DNA of 64,000 nt from Thermoleophilia bacterium (GCA_027493445.1 JAOSKU010000001.1:2066822-2130821); one strand, 5' to 3'; shown: positions 7,225 to 16,650, numbered from the stretch's first letter. Notes: generated by a model not told the origin, from the letters alone. Numbers and translations: made by a program.

Positions 7225-8378
7225 GCGACCCCCGCCCCGATCTCCCGGCTGATCACCAACCGCTGGATCTCGTTCGTGCCCTCCCCGATGGTCAGGATCT
7301 TGGCGTCTCGATAGAACCGAGACACCGGGTACTCGTCCATGACCCCGTAGCCTCCGTGGATCTGCACGGCCTCGTCCGCCGCCCACACAGCCAGCTCGGA
7401 ACACATGAGCTTCGCCATGGCTGCGGTCTTCTTGAACGGCTTCTCGGCGTCCTTGAGGCGCGCAGCCTTGTAGAGGAGGAGCCGGGCGGCCTCGATCCGG
7501 GTGGCCATGTCGGCCAGCTTGAAGGCAATGCTCTGGAAGCGGCCGATGGGCTGGCGGAACTGACACCGTTCGCGCGAGTACTGCAGCGCCATCTCGTACG
7601 CCCCTTGCGCGAGGCCCAGACCGATAGCGCCCACGGCGATGCGCCCGCCGTCCAGGATGCGCAGGAACTGAGAAAGCCCCCGTCCCTGCTCCCCGAGGAG
7701 ATTCTCCGCCGGGACCCGGCAGTCGACGAACGACAACTCCCGCGTATCCGAGCCATGCCAGCACATCTTGCGGTACGGCGCCGCCTGCGTGAACCCGGGC
7801 GTTCCTCGGGGGACGAGGATGCACGATATCTCCTTGCGGCCGTCCTCGCGGACTCCGGTGACCGCGGTCACCGTGGTCACGCCCGAGATGTCGGTGCCGG
7901 CGTTCGTGATGAAGCACTTCGTGCCGTTGACGACCCAGTGTCCGTCCTCCAACTTGGCACTCGTCAAGGTGCCGCCGGCGTCGGAGCCCGCATCCGGCTC
8001 GGTCAGGCCGAAGGCGCCGAGCATCTCGCCCGAGGCCAGTGGCGGCACCCAGCGAGACCGCTGTTCCTCGCTCCCGAAGAGCCAGATGGGGCTGGTTCCC
8101 AGAGAGGTGTGGGCGGCCACGGTGATCGCAACAGAGGAATCGATCCGCGCGAGCTCCTCCACAGCCAGCGCGTACCCGAGAGTGTCTCCCCCCGCTCCTC
8201 CGTACTCTTCGGGGAAAGGGATGCCGAGAAACCCGAGTCCCGCCAACCCCTTGATGATGTCGTACGGGAAGGCGTGCGTTCTATCGAACTCCTCCGCTCT
8301 CGGAGCGATCTCGTTCTCGGCGAAGTCTCTGGTTGTCTCCCTGATGAGCACGTGCTGGTCGTCGAGCCCGTAGTTCAT
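7221..8378 (-). CDS. Short-chain type acyl-CoA dehydrogenase
   Basis: The 385-residue FAD enzyme shows the family signature AFGLTEPDAGSD (about residue 125-140), FITNAGTDI for flavin binding, the R-rich segment RCQFRQPIGRFQSIAFKLAD, QIHGGYGVMDEYPVSRFYRD, and the catalytic Glu in ILTIGEGTNEIQRL. This is the pattern of short/branched-chain acyl-CoA or isovaleryl/butyryl-CoA dehydrogenases. ATG 8378 is preceded by GGAAGGA. It lies in the branched-chain amino acid operon, downstream of the aminotransferase, so oxidation of isobutyryl-, 2-methylbutyryl- or isovaleryl-CoA is the likely role. Confidence 0.92.
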   Translation of the reverse strand: MNYGLDDQHVLIRETTRDFAENEIAPRAEEFDRTHAFPYDIIKGLAGLGFLGIPFPEEYGGAGGDTLGYALAVEELARIDSSVAITVAAHTSLGTSPIWLFGSEEQRSRWVPPLASGEMLGAFGLTEPDAGSDAGGTLTSAKLEDGHWVVNGTKCFITNAGTDISGVTTVTAVTGVREDGRKEISCILVPRGTPGFTQAAPYRKMCWHGSDTRELSFVDCRVPAENLLGEQGRGLSQFLRILDGGRIAVGAIGLGLAQGAYEMALQYSRERCQFRQPIGRFQSIAFKLADMATRIEAARLLLYKAARLKDAEKPFKKTAAMAKLMCSELAVWAADEAVQIHGGYGVMDEYPVSRFYRDAKILTIGEGTNEIQRLVISREIGAGVA

Positions 8379-8448
8379 GGGTCCTTCCTCGTCGTCTCGT
8401 CCGTTTACCCAGCGCCCCGCGGGAGCGGGCGCCTACCTATCGTCGCCC

Positions 8449-9474
8449 TCAAGTCCCCGGCACGACATCGCACCAGCCGTAGGGATCCTCCTGCTCTCCG
8501 GTCTGGATGGCGACCAGGCGCTCGAAAAGGGCGGTGGTTATGGGACCGGCCTTGCCCTCCTTGGCGTAGGTGAACTCTTCGCCCCGGTAGGTGATGGAAC
8601 CCACCGGAGTGATGACCGCGGCCGTGCCCAGGGCACCGGCCTCGTCGAAGCTGCCAAGCTCCTCCACCGAGACCGGGCGCTCCTCCACGCACAGCCCCAT
8701 GTCCCGGGCCAGCACCTGCACGCTCTTGTTGGTGATGGAGGCCAGGATGGAGGGACTGGCCGGGGTGATGAAGGTGTCTCCCTGGATGGCGAAGAAGTTG
8801 GAGGAGCCCGACTCGTCGATGAAGCTCTTCGTACGGGCGTCCAGGTAGAGGACCTCGGAGTAGCCCTCCTTCTTAGCGGCCATGGTGGCCCGCATGCCGG
8901 CCGCGTAGTTGCCGGCGGCCTTGGTGTCCCCCACTCCCCCGGGGGCGGCCCGGTCGATCTGCTCCTCCACCCGGAGCCTGACCGGGGTAAGACCCGCCTT
9001 GTAGTAGGGGCCGACCGGGGTGCAGAAGACCATAAAGAGGTAGTCTGCGCTCGGCTTCACCCCCACCTCGGCTCTGGTGCCGATCTGGAAGGGGCGGATG
9101 TAGAGGGCGGCCCCGCTTGCGTGGGGGGGGACGAAGCGGCGGTTGGCGGCCACCGCCCGGAAGACCGCGTCTAGGAAGACGTCCTCGGGGACGGGCTCCA
9201 TGAGGAGCTTCTGGGCCGAGCGCCTGAGGCGCCTTGCGTTCTCCCGGGGGCGGAAGGTCTGCACCTGGCCGTCGGGCCGCTCGTAGGCCTTCAGGCCCTC
9301 GAAGATGGCCTGGCCGTAGTGCAGGCAGACCGAGGCCATGTGCAGGGTGAGGTACTGGTCGGAGGAGACCTCGGGCAAAGACCAGCTACCCTCCCGGAAG
9401 AAGACCCGCACGTTGGCGTCGGTCGGGTGGTAGGCGAAGGGCAGGTTGGCAAAGTCCAGATCAGCCCGGTCCAC
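8449..9474 (-). CDS. ilvE: Branched-chain amino acid aminotransferase (copy 1)
   Basis: A fold-type IV PLP aminotransferase of about 341 residues. YGQAIFEGLKAYERPDG, LYIRPFQIG and the PLP-lysine region GDTKAAGNYAAGMRAT are the marks of the BCAT family, and ESGSSNFF and GTAAVITPVGSI bind the cofactor phosphate. GTG 9474 follows GAGGAG and is chosen over more upstream codons. Stop and start lie close to its neighbours, so it is part of the Lrp-headed operon. It converts Val, Leu or Ile and 2-oxoglutarate to the branched 2-oxoacids that would feed the ferredoxin oxidoreductase encoded upstream. A second copy occurs at 19609-20636. Confidence 0.93.
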   Translation of the reverse strand: MDRADLDFANLPFAYHPTDANVRVFFREGSWSLPEVSSDQYLTLHMASVCLHYGQAIFEGLKAYERPDGQVQTFRPRENARRLRRSAQKLLMEPVPEDVFLDAVFRAVAANRRFVPPHASGAALYIRPFQIGTRAEVGVKPSADYLFMVFCTPVGPYYKAGLTPVRLRVEEQIDRAAPGGVGDTKAAGNYAAGMRATMAAKKEGYSEVLYLDARTKSFIDESGSSNFFAIQGDTFITPASPSILASITNKSVQVLARDMGLCVEERPVSVEELGSFDEAGALGTAAVITPVGSITYRGEEFTYAKEGKAGPITTALFERLVAIQTGEQEDPYGWCDVVPGT

Positions 9475-9521
9475 GACGGCTCCTCGGTTGGATGGCAGGG
9501 ACGACGGCACGAGACGCGCTC

Positions 9522-10294
9522 TCACGCAGTGATGGAGGCAGACTTGCGACGAACGAACGCTGCCATCAGCTCGGCCTGCCCGGGAGCGACGAAGCTCAGC
9601 GCGAAGAGGTCGGCCTCGAAGGCAAGACCGTGGGAGAGCTCAAGATCGGGAGCCCGCCGAGTCAGCTCCTTGGCAAAGCGGAGTGCCGTCACGTCCTTTC
9701 CGGCCAGTCTGGCCGCCAGCTCCCGGGCGCTGGCATGGAGCTCTGCCGCGGGGAGCACGGCGCTCACGAGTCCGTGCGCAAGCGCGTCCAGAGCGTCGAC
9801 GGTCTCCCCCGTGTAGATCATCCGCCTCGCGAACTCCAGCCCGCAGAGCCGCACCAACCTCTGGGTCCCTCCCCAACCGGGAACCACCCCCAGGTCGATT
9901 TCGGGCTGAGCGAAGCGGGCCCCATCGGAGCACACGCGCAGATCACAAGCCAGAACAAGCTCACAGCCACCGCCGAACGCCACCCCGTTCACGGCGGCGA
10001 GAACCGGCTGAGGGAGCGCCTCGATCAGCGACGTCACGGACTGCCCGAGCTGCGCGAACGAACGGGCGTCGGTGGGGTCCATCGAAGCCATCTCTGCGAT
10101 GTCGGCTCCCGCCGAGAACGACCGTTCCCCGGAGCCCGTGACGACCACCGCCCCCACATCCATCCTCGCCCCGAGGGCGATGAGCGCCTCCCGAAGCTCC
10201 AAGAGCATGGGGGGGTCGATGGCGTTCAACTTGGCGGCACGATCCAAGGTCACAACCGCGACTCCCCCGAGACATCCGTCCGGATGGAACTCAT
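9522..10294 (-). CDS. Enoyl-CoA hydratase/isomerase family protein (one frameshift near the start)
   Basis: The main frame carries the crotonase signatures FSAGADIAEMASMDP, AAVNGVAFGGGCELVLACDL and EIDLGVVPGWGGTQRLVRLC, including the two oxyanion-hole glycines and both catalytic-type glutamates. It lacks a normal start. The true start is most likely ATG 10294, which overlaps the beta-subunit stop as ATGA, follows GGAGGAG and encodes MSSIRTDVSG. Adding one base to the five-C run at 10264-10268 joins this to GVAVVTLDRAAKLNAI. The break is therefore probably a homopolymer error. The enzyme would hydrate the 2-enoyl-CoA made by the acyl-CoA dehydrogenase of the same operon. Confidence 0.88.
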
Positions 10295-11265
10295 CTCGCT
10301 CCTCCGTCCGGACCGGCAGCCGACCCCTGCGGCCCGATCGGCCCCAGAGGCTCGCCGTTCTCGAGCCTGGCCCCCCACCTCTCGAGTCCCGCCCAATGCC
10401 GGCCTACGGCGCCCAGGATGTCGGCGACGTCGACCGAACCGGAGCGGAACCGGCGCTGGTGGGAGAAGTACTCCGCAAGGGCCACCCCGGAGAACTCGGG
10501 TCTCACGTTGACGACCAGGGCGCCGTCGCGTGCTTCCAGCACCGGAAACAACCCGCCGCGGACGGCGAGCCTCACCAGGTGCACGCTCAGCGACGAGTCC
10601 GCCTTCCACCCCGTGGGACAGGGGCTGAGGATGTGAAGAAAGCGGAACCCGCGGGCATCGACCGCAAAGCGCATCTTGCGGACCGCGTCGTCGGGGTGGG
10701 CCAGCGAGACGGTGGCGACGTATCCCACCTGGTGCGCCATCATGATCCCCACGATGTCCTTCTTGGCGCCCCGCTTGCCGCGGGGCGTAGTCGTGGTCGA
10801 GGCTCCCGAGGGGGTCGCCGAGGAACGCTGTCCTCCGGTATTCCCGTAGATCTCGTTGTCGTAGCAGATGAAGAGTACGTCCTCGTCCCGCTCGGCGGCA
10901 CCGGACAGGGCGGCCAGACCGATGTCGTACGTGGCCCCGTCCCCCGCCCAGGCGATGACCCTCGTCTTCTCGGAATTCAAGCGGGCGACGTTCGCCATCC
11001 CCGACGCCACCGCCCCCACGGACCCCAGCGTGCTGGCCATCACCGAAGCTCCATAGGCCGTATGAGGGTAGTTGCCGCCGGTGACCCAACCGCAGCAGGG
11101 CGGCACGACCAGCTGCACGGTCCGCCCGGCGGTTGCTCGGGAAAGCAGCTGCAAAGCGATGGACATGCCGCACCCGCCGCAGTTGGTGTTCCCGGGGCGC
11201 AGTAGACACGAGCTCTCGAGTTCAGCCACGGCCGCGACACGCGTCTGCGTGGAGCGGGCGGTCAT
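10291..11265 (-). CDS. 2-oxoacid:ferredoxin oxidoreductase, beta subunit (TPP-binding)
   Basis: ATG 11265 overlaps the alpha-subunit stop (ATGA). The 324-residue product has GNTNCGGCGMSIALQLL (iron-sulphur/TPP N-terminal cysteines), WAGDGATYDIGLAALSGAAE (TPP motif GDG...) and CYDNEIYGNTGGQRS. These are diagnostic for the beta subunit of pyruvate/2-oxoisovalerate-type oxidoreductases. It catalyses oxidative decarboxylation of 2-oxoacids to acyl-CoA with reduction of ferredoxin, together with the alpha and gamma subunits. Adjacent aminotransferase, acyl-CoA dehydrogenase and hydratase genes favour branched-chain 2-oxoacids over pyruvate; this is inference from context. Confidence 0.88.
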   Translation of the reverse strand: MTARSTQTRVAAVAELESSCLLRPGNTNCGGCGMSIALQLLSRATAGRTVQLVVPPCCGWVTGGNYPHTAYGASVMASTLGSVGAVASGMANVARLNSEKTRVIAWAGDGATYDIGLAALSGAAERDEDVLFICYDNEIYGNTGGQRSSATPSGASTTTTPRGKRGAKKDIVGIMMAHQVGYVATVSLAHPDDAVRKMRFAVDARGFRFLHILSPCPTGWKADSSLSVHLVRLAVRGGLFPVLEARDGALVVNVRPEFSGVALAEYFSHQRRFRSGSVDVADILGAVGRHWAGLERWGARLENGEPLGPIGPQGSAAGPDGGAR

Positions 11266-12428
11266 CTCCCCACCTCGACGAGATGGGACCGGGGGGAGTC
11301 GGGACGCAGCCGGAGGTCTCCGACGAGGTCCAGGACGTGCTCCGGTCGCACGTCCCCTCCGCCGAGGCCGACCACGTAGTCCTGCATCGCGGCCCCGGGG
11401 GGAACGCAACCCCGGATCTCGCCTCCGAGAATCCCCCCGAAGCCCAGACTGATGTCGCGATCGAGGACGGCCACGTGCCGGCGACCCTCCAGGGCGCGTC
11501 TCAGGTGGTCAAAGGGGAACGGCCGCACCATCCGCAGCCGCAACGAACCGACCCGCTCTCCCTTGTCCCGGGCCATGTCGACCGCGCGCTCCACCGTGCT
11601 TGCCAGACTCCCCGCAGAGAGGAGCACGGTCTCGGCGTCCTCTGTGCGGTAGTGGACCACCGGATTCCCTGGGCGCCGCCCCAGCGCCTGCTCGAACTCG
11701 TCCTGGACCGCGGGATAGATCTCGAGGACATGGTCGAGCGCGTCCTGATGCCGGTAGCGGTGGACTTCGATCTGGCGCGGGCTCGCGGCGAGGCCCCCAA
11801 AGATCACCGGAGTGTCGGTCAAGCGATGAGGGAGGTCCATGGCCGGTAGCAGCCGGTCGACGACCTCCTGCTCGGGCACCTCCGTCTGGCAGAGCGTGTG
11901 GGAGAGGACGAAACCGTCGAGGCAGACCATCGCCGGCACGAGCACCGAAGGATCCTCCGCAAGACGGAAGGCGAGGAGGATCGAATCGAACACCTCCTGA
12001 TTGTCGGCGCAGTAGATCTGGATGCACCCGCTGTCACGGAAGAGGAGACTGTCGCCGTGGTCGGCCCAGATGCTCCACGGCGGGCCGAGCGTCCGATTGA
12101 CCGCCGCAATGACGATGGGCAGGCGCAGAAGAGCGGCGGCAATGAGGTTCTCGGCCATGTATGCCAAGCCGTTGGAGGACGAGGCCGTGAAGGAGCGGGC
12201 GCCCGTGGCCGAAGCACCCAGGCAGACGCCCATGGCGCTGTGCTCGCTCTCCACGTGCACCACGTGCCCCTTCTCGATGGCCTGCGACGACAGGAACTCG
12301 ATGCACTCGGTCTGCGGGGTGATGGGGTAGACAGCCGCACAGAAGCCCCGGGCGGTGCGGTTGGCGCGGGCCGCCATCACCGCCGCCAGCCCGGCCGCGT
12401 GATTGGCACTGAGGAGACGCGAGGTCAT
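11262..12428 (-). CDS. 2-oxoacid:ferredoxin oxidoreductase, alpha subunit
   Basis: The start is ATG 12428, overlapping the upstream stop (ATGA). The 388-residue protein has the domain I signature CAAVYPITPQTECIEFL, HVESEHSAMGVCLGASATGA and WSIWADHGDSLLFRDSGCIQ, followed by the domain with DFLLR-type receiver features (VGSLRLRMVRPFPFDHLRRAL). It is the pyrimidine-binding alpha subunit of the PorABG/VorABG class. Start-stop overlaps on both sides show tight coupling with the beta subunit and the flavoprotein. The substrate is likely a branched-chain 2-oxoacid, judging by the neighbouring genes. Confidence 0.9.
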   Translation of the reverse strand: MTSRLLSANHAAGLAAVMAARANRTARGFCAAVYPITPQTECIEFLSSQAIEKGHVVHVESEHSAMGVCLGASATGARSFTASSSNGLAYMAENLIAAALLRLPIVIAAVNRTLGPPWSIWADHGDSLLFRDSGCIQIYCADNQEVFDSILLAFRLAEDPSVLVPAMVCLDGFVLSHTLCQTEVPEQEVVDRLLPAMDLPHRLTDTPVIFGGLAASPRQIEVHRYRHQDALDHVLEIYPAVQDEFEQALGRRPGNPVVHYRTEDAETVLLSAGSLASTVERAVDMARDKGERVGSLRLRMVRPFPFDHLRRALEGRRHVAVLDRDISLGFGGILGGEIRGCVPPGAAMQDYVVGLGGGDVRPEHVLDLVGDLRLRPDSPRSHLVEVGR

Positions 12429-14027
12429 GACCCAACCCGGGATTCGCTCTCGGCAACCATCCGCATGACGCCCCCCGGGCACTCCGCGGCACACACGCCG
12501 CACCCCTTGCACTGATCGGCGTCGATATCGTACGCGCCCTCGCTCCGGCGGACGCTGCCCTCGGGACAGAAGACGACGCACGAATCACAGCTCGTACACC
12601 GGCCGCACAAAAAGCAGCGGTCCGCTTCGAGCGCGTCGGCCAGGCCCCGGTTCACTTCTTCGAACCCCAGGGTCCCAGAGCGGCTCAGGTCAACCCGGTC
12701 CGGAGTGGGAGAGATCGCGCGGGCCACGGTCAGATTGAGATCAGACGGCTCGACCACCCCGGCCTCCGGGGCGGGCGCTGCCTCCCGGTCTCCCCCTCCA
12801 GGCTCGAGGAGCCGGAGCGCGGCCCGGCGGCCGTCTCCGAGGGCATGGGCCACGGTCCCGAGCCCGGTCGCGTAGTCCCCGCACACGAAGACGTTCAGGG
12901 GACGCCCGTCCGACCATGCCCGCCCGGCCTCGATCGACCACCCCCGGGGCAGCACGCCCGGAGCGGCCGTCTGACCGATGGCGACAAACACCCGGTCGCA
13001 CCTGAGGATCTCCGCTGCGGCGCTCAGCCCGTTCGCCGAGGACTGCTCGACGCCGCCCGGACCCGGCGCCGTCGAGGCCAGTTCGATCGAGATCCTCCCT
13101 CCCCCGGCTGAAGCCGACGGGCACCTGCAAATAGCGGAACTCCACGCCTTCGTGCGCGGCCTGCTCGATCTCCTCCTCGAGCGCCCGCATGTCGGCGCGG
13201 CTCTTCCGGTAGACGAGGGTGACCCGCGAAGCGCCCCGCCGAAGCGCCGTCCGGGCGCAATCCACGGCGGTGTTTCCTCCACCGACGACGACCACGTGAC
13301 CTTCCAGAGCGATACTGTCCGACCGGGCGCTCGCCCGAAGGAACTCAAGACCGGGCTCCACGCCGGGGAGGTCTTCACCCGGGCACCCGAGCGGGCGCGA
13401 AACCGGCCGGCCGACCGCCACCACGACGCCGTCGAAGTCGGCCGCGAGATCCTCCAGCGTTGCGGGGTCGATGGCCCGCCCGGGCTCGAAGGTCACTCCC
13501 AGGGCACGGAGACGATGCAGGTCTTGGTCGAGCGCTCGCTTGGGCAGGCGGTAGGCCGGGATACCGTACCGGAGCAACCCGCCGAGCTCGGGCTCGGCCT
13601 CGAAGAGGGTCGGGCGGAGCCCCGCCGTAGCGGCTGAGAAGGCCGCGCCGAGGCCGGCCGGCCCGCCGCCGACGATGGCAACCCGCCGGGAGCCGTCCCG
13701 GGCCGGCGCAGCCGCCTGGAACTCGGGGAGGCGATCGCCGATGAAGCGCTCCAGACCGCGCACGTTGACGGCGCCGTCGAGTTGCTCGCGATTGCAGGCC
13801 GACTGACAGGGTGCCGGGCACACGCGGCCGCAGACGGAGGGGAGCGGCTGGGTCTGCCCCAGGATTTGGGCGGCGGCGGGGAGGCCGCCCTCGCGCAGGG
13901 CATGGAGAAACCCGGGGATGTCGTTCCCCACGGGGCAGGCGATCCGGCATGGCGAGGGGCGGACCGAGTGACGCGCGATCCGCGTCCGCCAGGTCCCAGT
14001 CTTCAGGAGGGTGGGTCGGTCGCGCAC
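12425..14027 (-). CDS. GltD-like flavoprotein fused to a C-terminal 2x[4Fe-4S] ferredoxin domain (frameshifted)
   Basis: N-terminal cysteine motifs CRIACPVGNDIPGFL and CGRVCPAPCQSACNR, the FAD site VAIVGGGPAGLGAAFSAATA, and the NADPH site VVVVGGGNTAVDCARTALRR define a glutamate-synthase small-subunit-like oxidoreductase. The frame changes at about 13096-13106 (CTCCCTCCCCC, one surplus base) and resumes as GGGRISIELASTAPG. It ends with CFLCGRCTSCDSCVVFCPEG and CKGCGVCAAECPGG, two ferredoxin clusters. The start is unresolved: GTG 14027 has no ribosome-binding site, and coding potential continues upstream into the gamma gene, so the gamma subunit and this protein may be one polypeptide. It could move electrons from the oxidoreductase to NAD(P). 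Confidence 0.78.
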
Positions 14028-14035
14028 GTGATCGG

Positions 14036-14800
14036 TCAGCGCGACGACGTCGTCGCCGGACGCGGCCCCTGCCCAGAACGAAACTCGCAGGCCTGCGGTA
14101 GACTCTTTCGTCTCGTACGCCAGGGGGCACCGAGGCCCTTTCCCCTGCCGTTGCGCCGGCTGCCGCCCTTTCGCACCGAAACGGCGTCGAACGCTTCGCG
14201 CGCCGCGTCCAGGTCCGCGGCCGAGAGACCGGCCGCGGTGAAGACCTCCTCCAAGGACCGGGCCGGCAGACCGACGGCCCGGCAATAGGCACCCACCATC
14301 GTGGTGTTGACGATCACGCGCGAACTGGAGCCGATGCCGTGGGCCGCGGCGATCGCCGTTGCGTCGACCATCGCCAAGCTCAGACCGTCGAAGCAGGCCG
14401 CCCGGTCGCCCGAAGATTCCGGCGTGTTCAAGAGGACCAGCCCCTCCTCGGGGACGCCCTCCATGGTCTCCTCCGTCAGCAGCCCGCGATCCAGCACGAG
14501 GAGGTGGTCCGGCCGGTAGACGCGATTCCTGTTCTTGATGACCTCCCGCCCGACCCGGACGTAGGCGCGTACGGGCGCGCCCGTACGTTCGCTTCCATAC
14601 TCGCCGAACGCCTGCACGAACGCGCCGTGATTCGCGAACAGGGAGGCTATGAGCTTCGCGCAGGTGACTCCCCCCTGTCCCCCGCGGCCGTGAATCCTCA
14701 GCTCCAGCGGTAGGGCAACGGGGATCGCGATCCGGCCGGGGGCGAGATCGTCGCGCCCGACCCAGTGCGGAGTCTGCGTCTGTTCATCGATCCGTGTCAT
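14036..14800 (-). CDS. 2-oxoacid:ferredoxin oxidoreductase, gamma subunit
   Basis: The gamma domain is clear: LELRIHGRGGQGGVTCAKLI, VQAFGEYGSERTGAPVRAYV and RVIVNTTMVGAYCRAVGLPA. About 220 residues belong to it. The tail after SVRKGGSRRNGRGKG reads as poor protein in this frame, while the overlapping frame reads as good protein leading into KTGTWRT, a sequence usual at the start of the delta (ferredoxin) subunit. A single-base indel near 14140 is therefore suspected, and the native product may be a gamma-flavoprotein fusion. ATG 14800 is used as the start. Confidence 0.83.
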   Translation of the reverse strand: MTRIDEQTQTPHWVGRDDLAPGRIAIPVALPLELRIHGRGGQGGVTCAKLIASLFANHGAFVQAFGEYGSERTGAPVRAYVRVGREVIKNRNRVYRPDHLLVLDRGLLTEETMEGVPEEGLVLLNTPESSGDRAACFDGLSLAMVDATAIAAAHGIGSSSRVIVNTTMVGAYCRAVGLPARSLEEVFTAAGLSAADLDAAREAFDAVSVRKGGSRRNGRGKGLGAPWRTRRKSLPQACEFRSGQGPRPATTSSR

Positions 14801-14837
14801 CTCTCACCTGCGCGCTCGCGGCGCCTCCGAAAGATCT

Positions 14838-15335
14838 CTAGTCATTCTGCGCCCCGTCCATCGCCACGAAGTACACGTCCGTCGGCTTGAACTTGGAGTT
14901 GCGCAGGAAGCGGGCCCGCACGGGCAGGCCGATCCTGATCTCCTCCTCGGGCACGCCGGCCAGGCGGGAGAGAAAGAGGGTGTCGGCCCCTTCAAACTCC
15001 ACCAGGATGAGAGTGAAGGGGGTCTCGGCCAGGAAGGCCTCCCCCCCGAAGAAGCAGGTGGTGAAGGTGTGGATACGACCCTCCGGGGGAAGCTCGTGCC
15101 ACTCGGTGGGGGAGCCGCACTCCATGCAGTGGGCCCGGGGGGTGGCGTACACGCAGCTGCAGGCCGTGCATTTGGAGCCCAGGAGCTTCTTCTCCGAGAG
15201 ACCGGCGAAGAAGGGGGAGTCCTGGGCATAGGAATGGAGGTAGTCCACCTCCCAGTGGTGCTTCAGGATGATCGGGTCCAGGTTGAAAAGGACCGTCCCC
15301 TCCTGGGTCTCGGGGAGCTTGGCGTTCGGATCCAT
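14838..15335 (-). CDS. DUF35 zinc-ribbon/OB-fold acyl-CoA-associated protein
   Basis: A 165-residue protein with the rubredoxin-like zinc site CTACSCVYATPRAHCMECG (about residues 52-70) followed by an OB-fold: IHTFTTCFFGGEAFLAETPF and FTLILVEFEGADTLFLSRLA. DUF35 proteins form heteromers with thiolase-like enzymes and channel acyl-CoA. ATG 15335 is preceded by GGAAAGGAAG. It follows the thiolase-like gene by 28 bases, the usual arrangement. Confidence 0.9.
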   Translation of the reverse strand: MDPNAKLPETQEGTVLFNLDPIILKHHWEVDYLHSYAQDSPFFAGLSEKKLLGSKCTACSCVYATPRAHCMECGSPTEWHELPPEGRIHTFTTCFFGGEAFLAETPFTLILVEFEGADTLFLSRLAGVPEEEIRIGLPVRARFLRNSKFKPTDVYFVAMDGAQND

Positions 15336-15363
15336 GGGCTTCCTTTCCGGGTCGGGCGGGCGC

Positions 15364-16650
15364 CTAGGGACGCTCCAGGATGGACACGGAGATGTAGGTG
15401 CCGGTGCCGGCGTGGGAGTGGATGGCGCCCCGCTTGGGATGGGCCAGTTGCAGTTCGGCCCGGCCCAGATGCTTCTCGATGGTGCGCTGGAGCTGCCAGA
15501 AGGCAAAGACTCCCTGCATGATCCCGCTGGCGCCCACCGGGTGGCCGCAGGCCAGAAGGCCCCCGCTCGGGTTCACCGGCACCTGAGAGGCCTCGGGTAG
15601 CTTAAGTCCGTAGTCCAGGCCGGGCATGAAGGTCCGGCCGCTCACGGCGTAGGGGCCGCCCTCCCCGTACCGGCAAAGACCCATGTCCTCGTAGGTCTGG
15701 ATCTCGGAGGAGGTGTAGGCGTCGTGGAGCTCCACGAAGTCGAGCGCTTCGCGGGGATCGCCGATGCCGGCGGCCTCATAGGCCAACTTGGAGGCCAGGC
15801 GACCGCCGCGGAAGGAGTGCACCCCGGGGTACCGGAGGTTCTCGTAGTCGGCCCCGGACTCGTGGGGCAGCAGGACGACGTCAGAGTGGGGACGGTCGGC
15901 CAGGCGCATGGCGTCGGTGCCCGTGCCGATGCCGGTGATGAGGACCGGGTTCTCGCACACCTTCTCCGCCACCTCCTCGGAGGCCACGATGAGACAGGCG
16001 GCCCCGTCGCTCATGGTGCAGATGTCGAGCATGGTGAGCGGGGTGGCCACCATCTGGGCGGCGCGCACCTCCTCCACGCTGAGCTGGGCGGGAAACTGGG
16101 CGTAGGGGTTGAACGTGGCGTTTCTGTGATTCTTGATGGAGACGTGGGCCATCTGCTCGCAGGTGGTGCCGAACTCATGCATGTGCCTTTGCACCATCAT
16201 GGCGTAGTAGCCGGAGTAGAAGCCGCCCACCGGGAAGTCGAAGTTGGTGTCCGAAGCTAAGGCGATGAACTCGTTGCCCTTCCAGGTGTTCACATGGCTC
16301 ATGGTCTCGAAGCCCACCACCACACAGCAGTCCATGCGCCCGGAGGCGATCTCCTGGTAGCCGTTCTGGATGTTGAGGCCCCCGGTGGCCCCGCCTCCTT
16401 CGATGCGGCGGGAGGGCTTGGGGCACAGGCCCAGGTAGTCGTGCACCATGATGCCGGCCATGAGCTGGCGGGTGAAGTGGTCGGAGAAGTAGGAGACGCT
16501 GGAGCCGTCGATCATGTCCAGGGTGAGGGCGGGCACATCGGCCAGGGCGTAGTCGAAGGCCTGCTTGCACATGAGGCGGAAGTCCATCTCGGGATGAGCC
16601 TTGGCAAACTTGGTGATGCCCCCGGCGATGAGGTAGACGGGTCGGGTCAC
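15364..16650 (-). CDS. Thiolase-superfamily protein (SCP2/Ltp-like) lacking the usual nucleophilic Cys
   Basis: The 428-residue protein has a thiolase fold: VVVGFETMSHVN, MSDGAACLIVASEE, FVELHDAYTSSEIQTYEDMG and NPSGGLLACGHPVGASG, with the second active-site Cys/His pair. At the position of the nucleophile (normally ACASG-like) it has EGGGATGGLNIQNGY, without Cys. GTG 16650 follows AGGAG. It is paired with a DUF35 protein. SCP2-type thiolase relatives that lack this Cys and pair with DUF35 include the retro-aldolases of sterol side-chain breakdown, so aldolase-like carbon-carbon cleavage should be considered besides thiolysis. Confidence 0.82.
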   Translation of the reverse strand: MTRPVYLIAGGITKFAKAHPEMDFRLMCKQAFDYALADVPALTLDMIDGSSVSYFSDHFTRQLMAGIMVHDYLGLCPKPSRRIEGGGATGGLNIQNGYQEIASGRMDCCVVVGFETMSHVNTWKGNEFIALASDTNFDFPVGGFYSGYYAMMVQRHMHEFGTTCEQMAHVSIKNHRNATFNPYAQFPAQLSVEEVRAAQMVATPLTMLDICTMSDGAACLIVASEEVAEKVCENPVLITGIGTGTDAMRLADRPHSDVVLLPHESGADYENLRYPGVHSFRGGRLASKLAYEAAGIGDPREALDFVELHDAYTSSEIQTYEDMGLCRYGEGGPYAVSGRTFMPGLDYGLKLPEASQVPVNPSGGLLACGHPVGASGIMQGVFAFWQLQRTIEKHLGRAELQLAHPKRGAIHSHAGTGTYISVSILERP

